Shown here: in pieces, positions 1 through 11,259 of the stretch
How the letters are laid out: every line of letters begins with the position of its first letter
Numbering within the stretch: position 1 is the stretch's first letter
Assembly: GCF_040939455.1 (NCBI RefSeq)
Contig: NC_134106.1
Coordinates: 37,222,001-37,286,000, forward strand
Direction of reading: 5' to 3'
DNA length: 64,000 bases
Source: Microcebus murinus
Lineage: Eukaryota; Chordata; Mammalia; Primates; Cheirogaleidae
Notes under the pieces: model-generated
Database searches by the model: none
What the model saw: the letters and a program-made list of their open reading frames with translations, nothing else
What the model was told of the DNA's origin: nothing
Translations under genes and position numbers: made by a program

Positions 1-530
1 GGGAAGGAAAGGTATATTAAAATAGAACACAAGGAAATTAGGGGAGTAATAAATATGTTCATTATCTTGATTGTGGTTATAGCTTCATGGTACTATGAAT
101 ATGTCAAAACTCATGAAATTGTAGATTTTAAGTATATGCAATTTATTATATGTCAATTATCTCTCAATAAAACTAAAAAAAACTAATAAATAGAACTTCT
201 AGAAGTAAAAGACATAATAACTGAAATTAAAAATTCAATGTATGGGTGTAATAGCTAGAGAAAAAACTAATGAACTGGAGAAAAGACCTGAAGAAATCAA
301 CCACAAAGCAGCCCAGACAGACAAGAGATGGAAAATGAAAAGAGGGAGGTTAAAAGGCATGGAGGATAGAGTGAGAAGACTAAATATACATACAGTTAGA
401 ATCTCTGAGGGAGAACAGAGAATTTAACAGAGGCAATATTTAAAGAGAAATGGCTGAAATTTGGAAGAACTAAAAGATATCACCCTATAGATTTAACAAT
501 TCCAATAAATTATGAGTGTAATTAAGCAGT
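1..530 (+). mobile_element. Ancient L1 ORF1 fragment (L1M type)
   Basis: The sequence from about 190 to 480 resembles the coiled-coil part of an old mammalian L1 ORF1. It reads like ATAATAACTGAAATTAAAAATTC, continues through MKERLRDMEDR-like codons (residues such as GMEDRVRRLNI) and ends in GGCAATATTTAAAGAGA. Stops and frame breaks are frequent. The left end runs off the window. Confidence 0.6.
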
Positions 531-811
531 ATACAATGCTACTTAATGGCAAAAAGAACAGTTTAATATAGTATTTCATTTTCTTATCAACATATTATTA
601 AATAATATTCTTTTAAAATTGAATCATCAGTGGTAAATTTAAAAACAGACCTTTTTTTTCTCCCTGGCTCATTACAAACACCATACTAAATATGTCTGAA
701 AATAAATAATGAAATTACTGTCTACAAGTCTGTACCACTAGTTTTAGAACTAAAGATGCATCAGAGATTGGGAATAACCCAGTTGTCAAACAACAAGAGA
801 TGACTAGAATA

Positions 812-900
812 TGGAGGAAGAGAGGAAGGAGCAGAAAGAGGAAGGAGGAAGGGAAGGGGGAGGGGAAGAAAGGAGAGGAGGAAAAGGAAGGGATGAAATC
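812..900. repeat. Polypurine (GGAAG)-rich tract
   Basis: About 85 bases are almost purely A and G, with GGAAGG/GAGGAA units. It is low-complexity sequence with no coding value; open frames on the opposite strand here are artefacts of composition. Confidence 0.8.
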
Positions 901-1507
901 AGGTGGCTCTGCTGTATAAAATACCACAGCTGAGTGAATAAAGATCTTAAGAAAGAAGGAGAAAATTCAGCATCCATTCTTTTCTTCAAAACTACTCTCA
1001 GGTATATTTAACAGCTTTCTAGACTCTATTTCTGTTATCTAAGCTGATTCAGGTTCTCTAGTTAATTTTTGGTTTCTTTTAGAGAATAAAACTTCAAGGC
1101 AACCATAGAAAGTGAGAGAATAATGAGGTTTTGTGGCTTCACAAAGAAAAGTCAGAAGACTTAAAGAAAAGTTAGGGAAATAAAAATTTGAGAGAGGTTT
1201 GCATTTAAAAAACTAAAACTTGATATTTCTTGACATATGACAGGTTCACATTTTCTCCAAAAACTTATATAATACTTTTTAATATCCTAAACTCAAACAA
1301 GGAAAATATAAAACTTAAAATCCATAAACAAAAAGGCATAAATCCAAGAAAATACAATTTAAAATTCTGTGTGAAATAAAGCTTGATTATAAACACAAAA
1401 TGGTGAAAATGATTTCTAAAACTGGCAAAAATTATGAAATACAGATCAATACAAAATTTATAACAGATTAATATAGAATGACATTTACATATCATTATAA
1501 ATAAGAT

Positions 1508-1840
1508 GGCTGGGTGTGGTGGCTCCTGCCTGTAATCCTAGCACTCTGGGAGGCTGAGTCCAGTGGATCATTTGAGCTCAGGAGTTCGAGACCAGCCTCA
1601 GCAAGAGCAAGACCCTGTCTCTACCAAAAATAGAAAGAAGTTAACTAGACAGCTAAAAACATATATAGAAAAAATTAGCTGGGCATGGTGGCGCATGCCT
1701 GTAGTCCCAGCTACTTGGGAGGCTGAGGCAGGAGGATCGAATGAGCCCAGGAGTTTGAGGTTGCTGTGAGCTAGGCTGCCACGGCACTCTAACCTGGGCA
1801 ACAGAGTGAGACTCTGTCTCAATCAATCAATCAATCAATG
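1508..1840 (+). mobile_element. Alu (old strepsirrhine type) with (TCAA)n tail
   Basis: A dimeric Alu starting GGCTGGGTGTGGTGG and containing both arms. The linker is a diverged long form (GTTAACTAGACAGCT). The A tail has been replaced by a TCAA microsatellite. Confidence 0.92.
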
Positions 1841-1984
1841 AATAAATGAGATGCAAATCCCCAATTAAAAAAATGAACACAGAAAATGAACAAGCCACCC
1901 CCCCAAAAAAACCCACAAATGGTCGATGAACATATAAAAATATATTTGACCTCATTAATAATAATAACAAGTATGTGCCCCTTA

Positions 1985-2150
1985 ACCTTCACAACAACCC
2001 TATAAGATAGATACTATTGTTATTCCATGTTATGGATGAAGAAACTATAATATTAGAGAGTTTAAGTAACTTGTCCAAGGTCACATAATTAGTTAATAAA
2101 CAGTGCTTCTGGGATTTCAACTCAAGACAGTCTATGCAAATTAAAACCAA
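1985..2150 (-). mobile_element. MIR SINE
   Basis: Reverse-oriented MIR core: CAACCCTATAAGATAG, a TTATTCC-TGTTATGGATGAAGAAACT block and CTTGTCCAAGGTCACA. Clear but old. Confidence 0.85.
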
Positions 2151-2214
2151 AATGATAGACCATATGACAATAAATAGGGGATTAGAAAAAAATGGCAGAC
2201 CAAACAGGCACAGT

Positions 2215-2350
2215 GTTAATACCCAAGGTCACAGAGTAATGGAAGTAGAGACATTGCATGTAGGAATATAAACTGGCACAGTCCTTCCGGAAGAAAACAT
2301 GGCATTGTATTTCAAAAACACTAAAACTGTACAGCTTTAAATTTAATTTT
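2215..2350 (+). mobile_element. Old L1 ORF2 3' fragment
   Basis: GGAATATAAACTGGCACAGTCC-TTCCGGAAGAAAACATGGCA matches the L1 block encoding the last part of ORF2. It is probably one insertion with the tail at 3100-3440, later split by an Alu and other changes. Confidence 0.55.
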
Positions 2351-2533
2351 CTTAAACAAGCAATAGCAATAATTCACACAAAATTGAAGATAGTCGTTAT
2401 TCGGGATAACGGGAGGAGTGCAGAGAAAGAGTCAATCGAAGGAAAAAACTCCTAGAGAGCCTAAGAGCTGGGAATGAAAATGCTCATTTTATTCTTCTTT
2501 GAATTGTATACAGGTTATATAGTCTCTGTTACA

Positions 2534-2872
2534 TTTTTTTTTTCTTTTTTTTTTTTTGAGACAGAGTCTCGCTTTGTTGTCCAGGCTAGAGTGAGTGCCG
2601 TGGCGTCAGCCTAGCTCACAGAAACCTCAAACTCCTGGGCTAGAGTGATCCTTCTGCCTCAGCCTCCCGAGTAGCTGGGACTACAGGCATGCGCCACTAT
2701 GCCCGGCTAATTTTATATATATATATCAGTTGGCCAATTAATTTCTTTCTTTTATAGTAGAGACGGGGTCTCGCTCTTGCTCAGGCTGGTTTTGAACTCC
2801 TGACCTTGAGCAATCCGCCCGCCTCGGCCTCCCAAGAGCTAGGATTACAGGCGTGAGCCACAGCGCCCGGCC
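2534..2872 (-). mobile_element. Alu, strepsirrhine linker, intact TSD
   Basis: Full-length Alu in reverse orientation (poly-T to GCGCCCGGCC) with the extended linker CAGTTGGCCAATTAATT. It is flanked by a perfect 16-base target-site duplication, GTCTCTGTTACATTTT, at 2522-2537 and 2873-2888. Confidence 0.97.
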
Positions 2873-3089
2873 GTCTCTGTTACATTTTGAAATATTCCAC
2901 AAAAAAAAATGCCTTTTTTTCTTCCCTTTCCATATGGACTTTTATATATATTAGTGACATAACCTTTTTAAATAACAGAATCCCAAATTAGCCAACACAC
3001 TCAGAAGCAGCAGAAATGGAGGATAGTAAGTAACAGATTGGGTTTGGTATTCCAGCAATTTTCAGTTTGTGAGCAGTGGTAACATGCCT

Positions 3090-3440
3090 CTTTAAACCTG
3101 TACTCCACTTTGTAGAATGTATTCTGAAGAAAGGTATGTATGAAGATTTAAGCACAACGACATTCACTTTAGCTTTGTTTATAATAGTGATGATTAGAAA
3201 AATCCAGCTGTCAAGGAATAACTAAAATACAATATGATCATATAACAGTGTACCTGTAGTAATTTTTAAATGATGTTGTGAAGTATGTTTACTGGCATGG
3301 AAAGCTGATAATATATTAAGTGACCAAAAGGATGTAAATGTATAGTGTAAGCTCGTTTTTATAATATATACATATAAGAAAAATCTGGAAATATACTCTA
3401 AGATATAAATAATTTAGGTAATAGAAAGTCCTATCACATA
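3090..3440 (+). mobile_element. Old L1 3' end fragment (L1M type)
   Basis: Resembles the widespread old L1 3' segment: a TTTATAATAGTGA block, GATGTTGTGAAGTATG, ACATGGAAA-like and ATATATTAAGTGA motifs. The family call is approximate. Confidence 0.5.
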
Positions 3441-4910
3441 TCTGTATTTTCCAATTAATCTATAACATATTAGTATCTTCAAAGAAAAAAGTTTTGTGTT
3501 TTTTTTTAAATTTTAAAGCAAAAGATTTTCATTAGCTTCACTATCAGGTATTTTTCACTAATTTAACCGTTCAAAGGCTCAAGCTATTCCCTGCAATTAA
3601 GTTAGAAACTCTGGAAGGTACATCAACAAAGCTATGATTCCTTAAATTATATTTTCCTTCTATTAAGTGGTTGGTATCCCACTGGAATGAAAAAGAATGA
3701 GTTTCAATGTATATTTCACAGATGTGCAGCACCACACCTTTTATCCTAGTATGATCTAGCCATTTATCAGGCCCTTTGATTACATACATACAGCCTCCAG
3801 AACCATGTCCCCAGCTCTCCACTTTAGCACTCCTTCCCTTCTTTCATTCTTTCATCACATCCCAAACCCTCTCAGTTCATTTCATTTTCTAATTCTTTCA
3901 CTGTCCCAATGAAAGTTGTCATTAGAAAGCAAGATTAATTTCTTTTCTCATTCTCTCTATATTTGCCTGTTCAAATTCATTTGTATATTACAATTTTCAA
4001 AGCAGAAACATTAAGCACAAGGTCTGAAATAACAGTACAAAATGTTCTTTTCTATTTTCTACTCCCAGGTTTTAAGTGGCCTCATGTATATGTGATGCTA
4101 CAAAATGCACACGATGTGGTCATTTTTAGCAATGTTTAACATAAATTTTGTCAGAATTTGAAATATAAGACAACAAATATTCGAAGACTACTTTTAGTTC
4201 TTTAATAGTTCATTAAATATACAACTCTAACCATGTAATATTTTTAATTTCCAAAATCATCATTTATTTTTGGCAAAAGTCTATAACCTGCAATTGCAAA
4301 TTTCTGTGTCAATAAAAAAAAATAGAGAAAATAGTATGCCATAGATATACCAAATATTAAGCAGAGGGGAAATTTTCCATAATTTTTGCATATAGTAATT
4401 CTGGCCAATAGTCTTAATTTTGTGCTTAATATTTAAGAATTCAAGTTAATAAATACTTATCATGATAGACCTATAAGCAACGGCTTTCATGTGAAGGGGT
4501 TAGAGATAAACAAAACGTGGTCTCCTGATTTAAGGGTTCAATGAAGGAGAAATCTGGATATATAACATATAGATAGACACATAAGAGTCCTTTATGGAGC
4601 TAATCCATTTCTACATTTCAATAAATTTTACCATGATTACACAAAAGAAAACACGATTTTATACCAAAAAGGGGGGGTAAATGATAAGAACTAATCCAGC
4701 TTGGGAATTCAACATGAATAGAAACAAATATTCAGATATTCAAAAAATAGGATGAGTGTCTACTATTTGCCAGAGTATTGAAAATTACAAATCATTCTAG
4801 CATATACTTTAAACAAATGACCTATATAATAATATAAAATTTTTCACAAATACTTTGAACTTTAAATGTATGTGGCTAACTGAGCCTTAGCATAGTTACA
4901 TTGTACAATT
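3441..4910. other. No recognisable feature
   Basis: AT-rich intron or intergenic sequence. The open frame at 3571-3822 (minus) has no recognisable domain and no splice or promoter support. No clear repeat family could be assigned. Confidence 0.5.
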
Positions 4911-4930
4911 TAATTCCAGGGTTTTTTTCA

Positions 4931-4932
<2 letters not shown>

Positions 4933-4963
<31 letters not shown>

Positions 4964-5278
4964 AGACAGAGTCTCGCTTTCTTGCCTAGGCTAGAGTGAG
5001 TGCCGTGGCGTCAGCCTAGCTCACAGCAACCTCAAACTCCTGGGCTCAAGTGATCCTGCTGCCTCAGCCTCCCGAGTAGCTGGGACTACAGGCACGAGCC
5101 ACCATGCCCGGCTGATTTTTTATATTATATATATTAGTTGGCCAATTAATTTCTTTCTATTTTTATGGTAGAGACGGGGTCTCGCTCAGGCTGGTTTTGA
5201 ACTCCTGACCTTGAGCAATCCGCCCGCCTCGGCCTCCCAGAGTGCTAGGATTACAGGCGTGAGCCACCGCGCCCGGCC
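4933..5278 (-). mobile_element. Alu in the poly(A) tail of the L1
   Basis: Full-length reverse Alu with the strepsirrhine linker (TTAGTTGGCCAATTAATT). Its 5' end abuts the outer poly-T of the neighbouring L1, and its own poly-T abuts the left L1 target-site copy. It therefore lies inside the L1 target-site duplications, which suggests insertion into the L1 A-tail. Confidence 0.95.
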
Positions 5279-5295
5279 TTTTTTTTTTTTTTTTT

Positions 5296-5321
5296 AATGA
5301 GAGGCTGTTGGCTTGTAATTC
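5296..5321 (-). other. Possible L1 3' transduction
   Basis: A 26-base non-L1 sequence sits between two A-tracts at the L1 3' end: about 20 A at 5322-5341 and about 17 at 5279-5295. It ends in CTCATTAAA, which contains an ATTAAA polyadenylation signal. This is the classic layout of a transcript that read past the L1 signal into flanking DNA. A later insertion into the tail is the alternative. Confidence 0.6.
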
Positions 5322-5341
5322 TTTTTTTTTTTTTTTTTTTT

Positions 5342-5958
5342 CGGCATATTATGGGGGTACAGATTTTAAGGTTTCAATAAATGCCCATTTCCCCCCCTCC
5401 CCCCACAAGTCTGAGTCTCCAGCATGACCATCTCCCAGATGGTGCACATCTCACTCATTATATATGTATATACCCCCCCTCCCCCTTGCCCAATACCCTA
5501 TTACTGTAGTACCTATGTGACCACTTAGGTGCTGTTCAGTTAATACCAATTTGCTGGTTAGTATATGTGGTGCTTGTTTTTCCATTCTTGGAAAACTTCA
5601 CTTAATAGTATGGGTTCCAGCTCTAACCAGGAAAGTATAAGATGTGCTATGTCACCATTGTTTCTTAGAGCTGAATAGTACTCCATGGTATACATATACC
5701 ACATTTTATTAATCCATTCTTAGATTGATGGGCACTTGGGCTGTTTCCACAGCCTTGAAATTATGAATTGTGCTGCTATAAACATTCGAGTGCAGGTGTC
5801 TTTTTTGTAGAGTGTCATTGGATCGTTTGGATAGATGCCCAGCAATGGGATTGCTGGATCAAATGGTAGAATCACTTGTATCGCTTTAAGGTATCTCCAT
5901 ATTGCTTTCCACAGAGGTTGAACTAATTTGCAGTCCCACCAGCAGTGTAGGAGTATAG
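5342..5958 (-). pseudogene. L1 ORF2 C-terminal remnant and 3' UTR
   Basis: On the minus strand, TACACTGCTGGTGGGACTGC opens the last part of ORF2. It is followed by the CCATGGAGTACTATTCAGC-type block (5660-5700 region) and the 3' UTR, ending TACCCCCATAATATGCCG. The endonuclease of the same element joins directly upstream, so the reverse transcriptase domain is missing. Confidence 0.88.
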
Positions 5959-6820
5959 AATTTTTTTATTTCCATCTTGATTTCTTCGTTTATGAAGTAA
6001 TCATTTAGTAGAAGGTTGTTTAATTTCCACGTTTTTGTGTAGAAATGTGAGTTTCTGTTATGGTTGATTTTTACTTTTATTCCACTGTGATCTGAGAAGA
6101 TACATGGTATGATTTCTATTTTTTTTAATTTCTTGAGGTTTACTTTGTGTCCTAGGATATGGTCAATCTTAGAGATGTCCCGTGAGCTGATGAGAAGAAC
6201 ATATAGTCAGTGGATTTTGGGTAGAATGTTCTGTAAATGTCAGTCAGACTCAATTGTTCTAGAGTTTTGTTTAAGTCCCTTATTTCTTTATTAATTTTCT
6301 GTTTGGAGGATCTGTCTTGTGCCGTCAGTGGGGTGTTGAAATCTCCGGTGATTATGGAGTTGCTATTAATCCTTTTGCTTAGGTCCAGTAAAGTTTGCTT
6401 TATGAATCTGGGTGCACCTAAGTTGGGTGCATATATATTTAAAATTGTTATCTCTTCTTGTTGAACTGTGCCCTTCACCATTATATAATGACCCTCTTTG
6501 TCTTTCACTACTTTTGTTGGTTTAAAAACTAAATCGTCTGAAATTAGAACTGCCACGCCAGCCTTCTTTTGGCTTCCACTTGCTTGGAATACTGATCTCC
6601 ACCCTTTTACTTTTAGTCTATATGCATCGTTGCAGGTTAGATGTGTTTCCTGAAGACAGCATAGACTTGGCCTGTATTTTCTTATCCATTCAGCTAGCCT
6701 ATGTCTCTTGAGTGGAGAGTTTAAGCCATTCACATTTATTGAGAGAACTGATAGGTAAGGTAGATTACTGTTCATTCTGTTGGGTTGGATGTTGTTGCTT
6801 TGATTTCTCTCTTGAGCCAT
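5959..6820 (-). pseudogene. L1 ORF2 endonuclease region, frameshifted and cut short
   Basis: The ATG at 6820 lies 39 bases after the ORF1 stop. The 222 codons that follow form the AP-like endonuclease: INVNGLNSPLKRHRL (catalytic Asn), LQETHL (catalytic Glu), ILNIYAPN and ITGDFNTPL (Asp and Asn). A one-base loss in the codons after SSAHGT, near 6182, breaks the frame. The remaining endonuclease, including the SDHSGIK block with catalytic Asp-His, continues in another frame. Near 5958 coding sequence for EEIKMEIKKF joins the far 3' part of ORF2. Confidence 0.92.
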
Positions 6821-6859
6821 TGTACTATCTGGCCTTTAATCTTTGGGTTTTGGTTGTTT

Positions 6860-7852
6860 TTATATTCGTGAGTTTTTATTATGGTTTTCTGTGCGTAACA
6901 CTGTTTTGAGTACTTCTTGTAGGGCTGGTCTTGTCTTGGTGAATTCTCTGAGACTTTGCTTGTCTGAGAATGTCTTTATTTCTCCTTCATATATGAAGCT
7001 TAGTTTTGCAGGGAAAAAGATTCTAGGGTGGGCATTGTTTTGTTTCAGAAGAGTGAGAATGGGGCCTCAGTCTCTCCTTGCTTGTAAAGTCTCATTAGAG
7101 AAATCTGGTGTTATTCGAATTGGCTTTCCCTTGTATGTCACTTGCTTCTTTTGTCTTACAGCTCTTAGAAGGGCCTCTGTAGTTGATATTTTGGTCAGTC
7201 TGATGACTGCATGTCGTGACGTCTTCCTGTTTGCATTGAATCTCCCAGGGGTCCTCTGAGCTTCTTGAACTTGTATATCGAGATTTTGAGCAAGGCTTGG
7301 GAAATTTTCCTCTATTTTATCTTCAAATAGCTTGTCCAACCCTTGGGTGTTGTCCTCTTCCCCTTCTGGTAACCCTATGACCCTCACATTAGGTTTCTTC
7401 ACATAATCCCACATCTCTTGTAGGCTTTGCTCTTTTCTCTTGTTTCTCTGTTCTATCTCTGTGATGGTTTTATTTAGTTGGAGGGTGTTATCTTCCAGCT
7501 CTGAGATTCTTTCTTCTGTTTGATCTACCCTGTTCTTGAGACTTTCCACTGTATTTTGTAGTTCCCTGAATTGATTCTTCATTTCCAGAAGTTCGGTTAA
7601 ACTTTTCTTCATTGTGTCCATTTCTTTTTCCAGATCCTGGAGGCTTTTTGTGGTTTCTTTGTGTTGGTTATTGAGTTGTTGTTTCAGCTCGGTGAGTGTT
7701 CTTATGATCCACATACGAAATTCCTCTTCTGTCATTTTGGTTGCCTGATTTGAGTTGGTGTCCGTTTCTAGGGGGCTGGTGCTCCTCTTTAGGGGTGTGT
7801 TTTCCGTTTGGTTCTTCATATTTTTTGAGTTCTTTTGCTGATTTCTTCCCAT
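6860..7852 (-). pseudogene. L1 ORF1 with one nonsense codon
   Basis: A 331-codon frame starts with MGRNQQKNSKN at 7852 and ends with TAA at 6860-6862. It is broken only by an in-frame TGA at 7067-7069, after residue 261. The N-terminus is followed by a coiled coil (about residues 50-155, with heptads such as LKNRVDQTEERISELEDNTL), an RRM-like region (VRVIGLPEGEE) and a C-terminal domain beginning near QEAQRTPGRFNANRK. The stop would remove the last 69 residues, which are part of the nucleic-acid-binding C-terminal domain. Known ORF1p forms trimers that bind L1 RNA; this copy should not make a complete one. Confidence 0.93.
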
Positions 7853-9273
7853 GTCGATCAGTTGTTGTTTCTTTCTTTTAGGTTATTGTTTGGGTATTCA
7901 CACACCTTGTTTAGTTTCTGAGGCGTTAGGTGGTGTCTGTGGGTGAGATTGGACCACTCCCTGTATATTGAGTCAGTGGGTGCCGTGGAAAGGCTGTGCA
8001 AGATGCCGTCCCTGTCAGTAGGTGGTGTTTGCTTGGAGGAACAGGCTATGCTGTTGATTTTGTGTCCTGTTATCAGCTGTTGATCTGGGCAGAGCTGGGT
8101 TGGGTAAGCCTGCCCTCAGGCAGTTAGCAGGGGTCAAAGTTCTGTTCTCTGCTTCCAGGAAAAGCTGTCAGGGCGGGGCTGGAATGGTCCTGCTCAGCCA
8201 GAAAGTCTGCTTGTGGGGGTGGGGCTGTCTGAGACCCAGTCTGGAGCGGGCCTCGCTTCTTTCCACCCTCCCCAACTCCGCAGCTACTCCTGGGCCTCTG
8301 CCAGCAGGCCAGACCGCACGCCACCCGGCCTCCCCGGATTGTGATGCCGGCAGGGAGGTTCCCTGCGCAGAAACGCTGCCTGGGCTGGGCGCAAGGCCTC
8401 CCTTTGGTGGGAGGGTTGCCCTCTAAGACGCTGATCTGCCCCTGGAGGCACACACACCTCAGCTGGCTGTTCACAAATATCCCTTCTGTGCCCCAGGGAA
8501 TGCTAGACCTCAGTGCACGGGATCTGGTCTGCAGGTCTGACCTCTGGGTCCCAGAGTTCAAACTGTATCCCCACCAGGGAGAGGAGTTCTGGTCCCAATT
8601 CACCCACAGGGAGCCCAAGCTGTGTCTGTGTCTCTCAGCCTCTGAGTCGGCACTGTTCTCCTGGGAACACCGTGCCAGCAGCACCTGGGAGGGCTGGCGG
8701 GTAGGGAGCTCACAGTCTGAGTTCCCCTGAGTCAGCTGTAGGGTCCCAAAAGGGAAGGTCCCGTTCCCTGGAGGTGCCTCCGGCTGGTGGCTGTATTGTC
8801 TCTCTGGGCAGCCACAGGTAGGGTCGGTGGAGGGGAGAAGGAGGCAATATGGCACCTGCCGCGCGGCTCGGGTCTGTGCACACGGAGGTGCCCCGAGGGA
8901 TTTGGGAGTCTGGTGCCGTGTCCGCTACAGGCTCACCGCTAGCTGATGGCGGCCGTCTCTGGGCTGGTGTCCGCAGGTCTCTCCACCCGCTGGGAGGCCC
9001 ACCAGCAGTCCCAAATGCAGGGGAAGGGAAAGGTGATTTATCCACCTACCCTTCCCGCTGGTCTCCGGGCTGCTCCCGCAGTCTCAGCTTCCAGTTCTCC
9101 TCCACAGCCTCCTCCCGTGGAGTCTCCCAGGGTCTCAGATACCCCTCCTTCCGGCCCTCGTCTGCTGTATGCTCGCCTTCTTGCTTCTTTTTTCTAATTT
9201 CTGCTAGAATCTGTCTTTTCTGCAGAGACACTCTTTCTGGTGGTGTTTCTCGTCCGCCATCTTGATCCTCCTC
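7853..9273 (-). promoter_or_regulatory. L1 5' UTR, CpG-rich
   Basis: The stretch between the L1 5' end and ORF1 is GC-rich with many CpGs (mainly 8150-9250), unlike its AT-rich surroundings. L1 5' UTRs hold an internal RNA polymerase II promoter. Open frames on both strands here (up to 243 codons) reflect base composition and are not L1 proteins. Confidence 0.85.
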
Positions 9274-9298
9274 TAATTCCAGGGTTTTTTTCACCTTT

Positions 9299-9865
9299 GG
9301 TAATTAGTATTTGAAGCTTTAGATGACTTCCTCCATACTATATATAAATATCAGAGTTTGTAAGGTACTTTAAGGGTAGGGAGAAAAACAGATGAGAGAA
9401 AGGGAGATGAATGGGTCAGGTCACATGGAGTTTATGAATTAGGATATAAATCAAGGTGTGTGTTAACCTACAGCAGCATGTCAAGGCAATATGTATTGTA
9501 AGGAACAGGTAAGAGGAATATGTTGGTGGATATGCCTTGGAAAGGTTTTTCAGGATGAGTGGCTGACAAGATTATACAAATGTGTATCAGATTATCTGTT
9601 CAGGAAGTACTAAAAATGACTGCTAGAGAAAGCCAGAAGACTTCAACTTCAATGTAACTTCAAAGTGTTAGATGAGAAAACATGGTTTCTTCAAACAGGC
9701 ACTTTGAACTGGTAAAATGATAACAAAATGAAATCAAACAGCTGATATTCCTAAAGTACTCACTATAAATTCTGATTAGATATTTGCACTATTTAAGGAC
9801 TTTAAAAGCACATAATAGAATATTAGCAAACAGATTCTAAAAGTACATTAAAATAATAAAACACT
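9299..9865. other. No recognisable feature
   Basis: AT-rich non-coding sequence between the L1 and the Tigger remnant. Part of it may be unrecognised Tigger sequence. Confidence 0.4.
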
Positions 9866-10336
9866 ATGGCAAAGTGGAGTTCAAAACAGAACTCCAAAGG
9901 TGATTCAACTGTAGGAAATCACTACTATAATTCATCATATAGACAGATCAAAAATCCCACATTATTACAGCACAAAGGATACCATCCAAAGCAGTCTTTA
10001 ATTGCGATGAAACCTCGCTCTTCTGGAAGAGGGTGCCCAATAGAAACTACATTCATAAAAGTGCAAAGGAGGAACCAGAGAATAAAATTTAGAAGGACAG
10101 ACTAACTTTGGTACTACATGGCAATGCTGCAGGGCATATGATAAAGCCAGGCATTGTGTACTGGGCAAAGAAGCCACATGTTCTCAAAAACAAAAACAAA
10201 ACTTATCTGTCCATGTTCTGGCAACATAACCAGAAGGCATGTGATAGTCATCTTGTTTATGAATGGTTTTGCCAATGCTTCATCTCAGAAGTGAAAAAAT
10301 ACTTAGAAGAGGAAAGGTTGGAGTGGAAAAATTAAA
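9866..10336 (+). pseudogene. Decayed Tigger (pogo-type) transposase fragment
   Basis: Three reading-frame pieces give a Tigger-like DDE transposase. HKGYHPKQ (near 9969) is followed after a one-base shift by VFNCDETSLFWKRVPNRNYIHKSAK (9993-10066), which carries the first catalytic Asp. Then comes LVLHGNAAGHMIKP, ALKNKNKTYLSMFWQHN-like and EVKKYLEEERL (10108-10335). The region with the next catalytic Asp (the LDNAPGH block) is missing or unrecognisable. Stops and frameshifts make it a fossil. It lies antisense in SRBD1 flanking or intron sequence. Confidence 0.85.
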
Positions 10337-10559
10337 AAGCAATAGTATTTTCTTGGACAACTGCAACTTATTTTGAAAGTATTATCAATATCACAACTTT
10401 AAGACAAAATAACCAGATTCCCTCCCCCAAGCACTAAGTTATGTCTAATAGGAGATCCAGTTAAGAGGTACATTATCTCAAAGATTAGCCCATATTTAAA
10501 ATATGTATTACAAATAACTTTAAAAATAGAAGACACATAACACATTGTATTTCAAATCT

Positions 10560-10730
10560 TCAGTGATCAATGATGCTAATAGATAAGTATTATTCCTATA
10601 CTTGAAAGCTAAAGCTAAATGAGGGTAAAAACTTTATGGTTAATCACAGAGGTAGTAGGTAGGTGGCAGGCTCTGAACCCAGGTCTGTCTCCAGAGCTCA
10701 CCAATTTTCATTATACCATAGCATCTATCA
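10560..10730 (-). mobile_element. MIR SINE
   Basis: Diverged reverse MIR: a TTAATCACAGAGGTAGTAGGT-like core followed by GGCAGGCTCTGAACCCAGG. Confidence 0.65.
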
Positions 10731-11059
10731 TAAAGCTTAACAAAAATGGCACCTTATTTATACCCAATAATAAAACTGAATATCTAAGGGTACTACATGA
10801 TATACATAGATTCTATTATTTTACACTAGTGATATATTTTTATTATCCCAGAGTGATATATATTATTATTATCCCTATTACATAAAGGTAAAAAATGAAC
10901 TTTATGTAGGTTTATTAATTTGTCTAGGAAAACTGCCTCTGATTTCATAATAACAATTTTAAATAATATGTATCTTATTTATGATAAAATATGTACATAA
11001 GTAAACACAAACATTCATAAACACAAACACCATACCATTTATTAGAGCATTTAGTGTTG

Positions 11060-11250
11060 TATCTTAACATATATTATTTCATAACATAAAATTCCTAAAA
11101 ATCCTATGAGATAGGTATTCTTTTCTCCATTTTAAAGATGAAAGTGAAGTTAACAGAGATTAAATAACTCTTCTAGACTTGCATAACTTCTAAACTTGAT
11201 GAAAACAAAAGAGGGACCCAGATTTGTCTGACTCCATAGTTCGTCCTTTT
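11060..11250 (-). mobile_element. MIR SINE
   Basis: AATCCTATGAGATAGGTATTC, then TCTCCATTTTAAAGATGAAA and GACCCAGATTTGTCTGACTCC, a reverse MIR. Confidence 0.75.
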
Positions 11251-11259
11251 TAATACTAT

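Larger units (their letters stand above)
5279..9273 (-). mobile_element. L1 with both ends but an internal ORF2 deletion
   Basis: Reading on the minus strand, the element starts at 9273 with GAGGAGGATCAAGATGGCGG, the usual L1 5' end. It has about 1.4 kb of CpG-rich 5' UTR, ORF1, the endonuclease part of ORF2, then jumps near 5958 to the end of ORF2 and the 3' UTR. It ends in TACCCCCATAATATGCCG plus poly(A). A 25-base target-site duplication (4911-4935 and 9274-9298) encloses it together with the Alu in its tail. At about 3.9 kb it lacks some 2.5 kb or more, including reverse transcriptase, so it could only move in trans. Confidence 0.95.

Noticed and set aside
3571..3822. 83-codon minus-strand frame as a possible SRBD1 exon
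   Set aside because: Does not match any part of the Tex-family protein and lacks good splice sites.
8124..8855. 243-codon frame on the minus strand
   Set aside because: Lies in the CpG-rich L1 5' UTR; not an L1 protein and explained by base composition.
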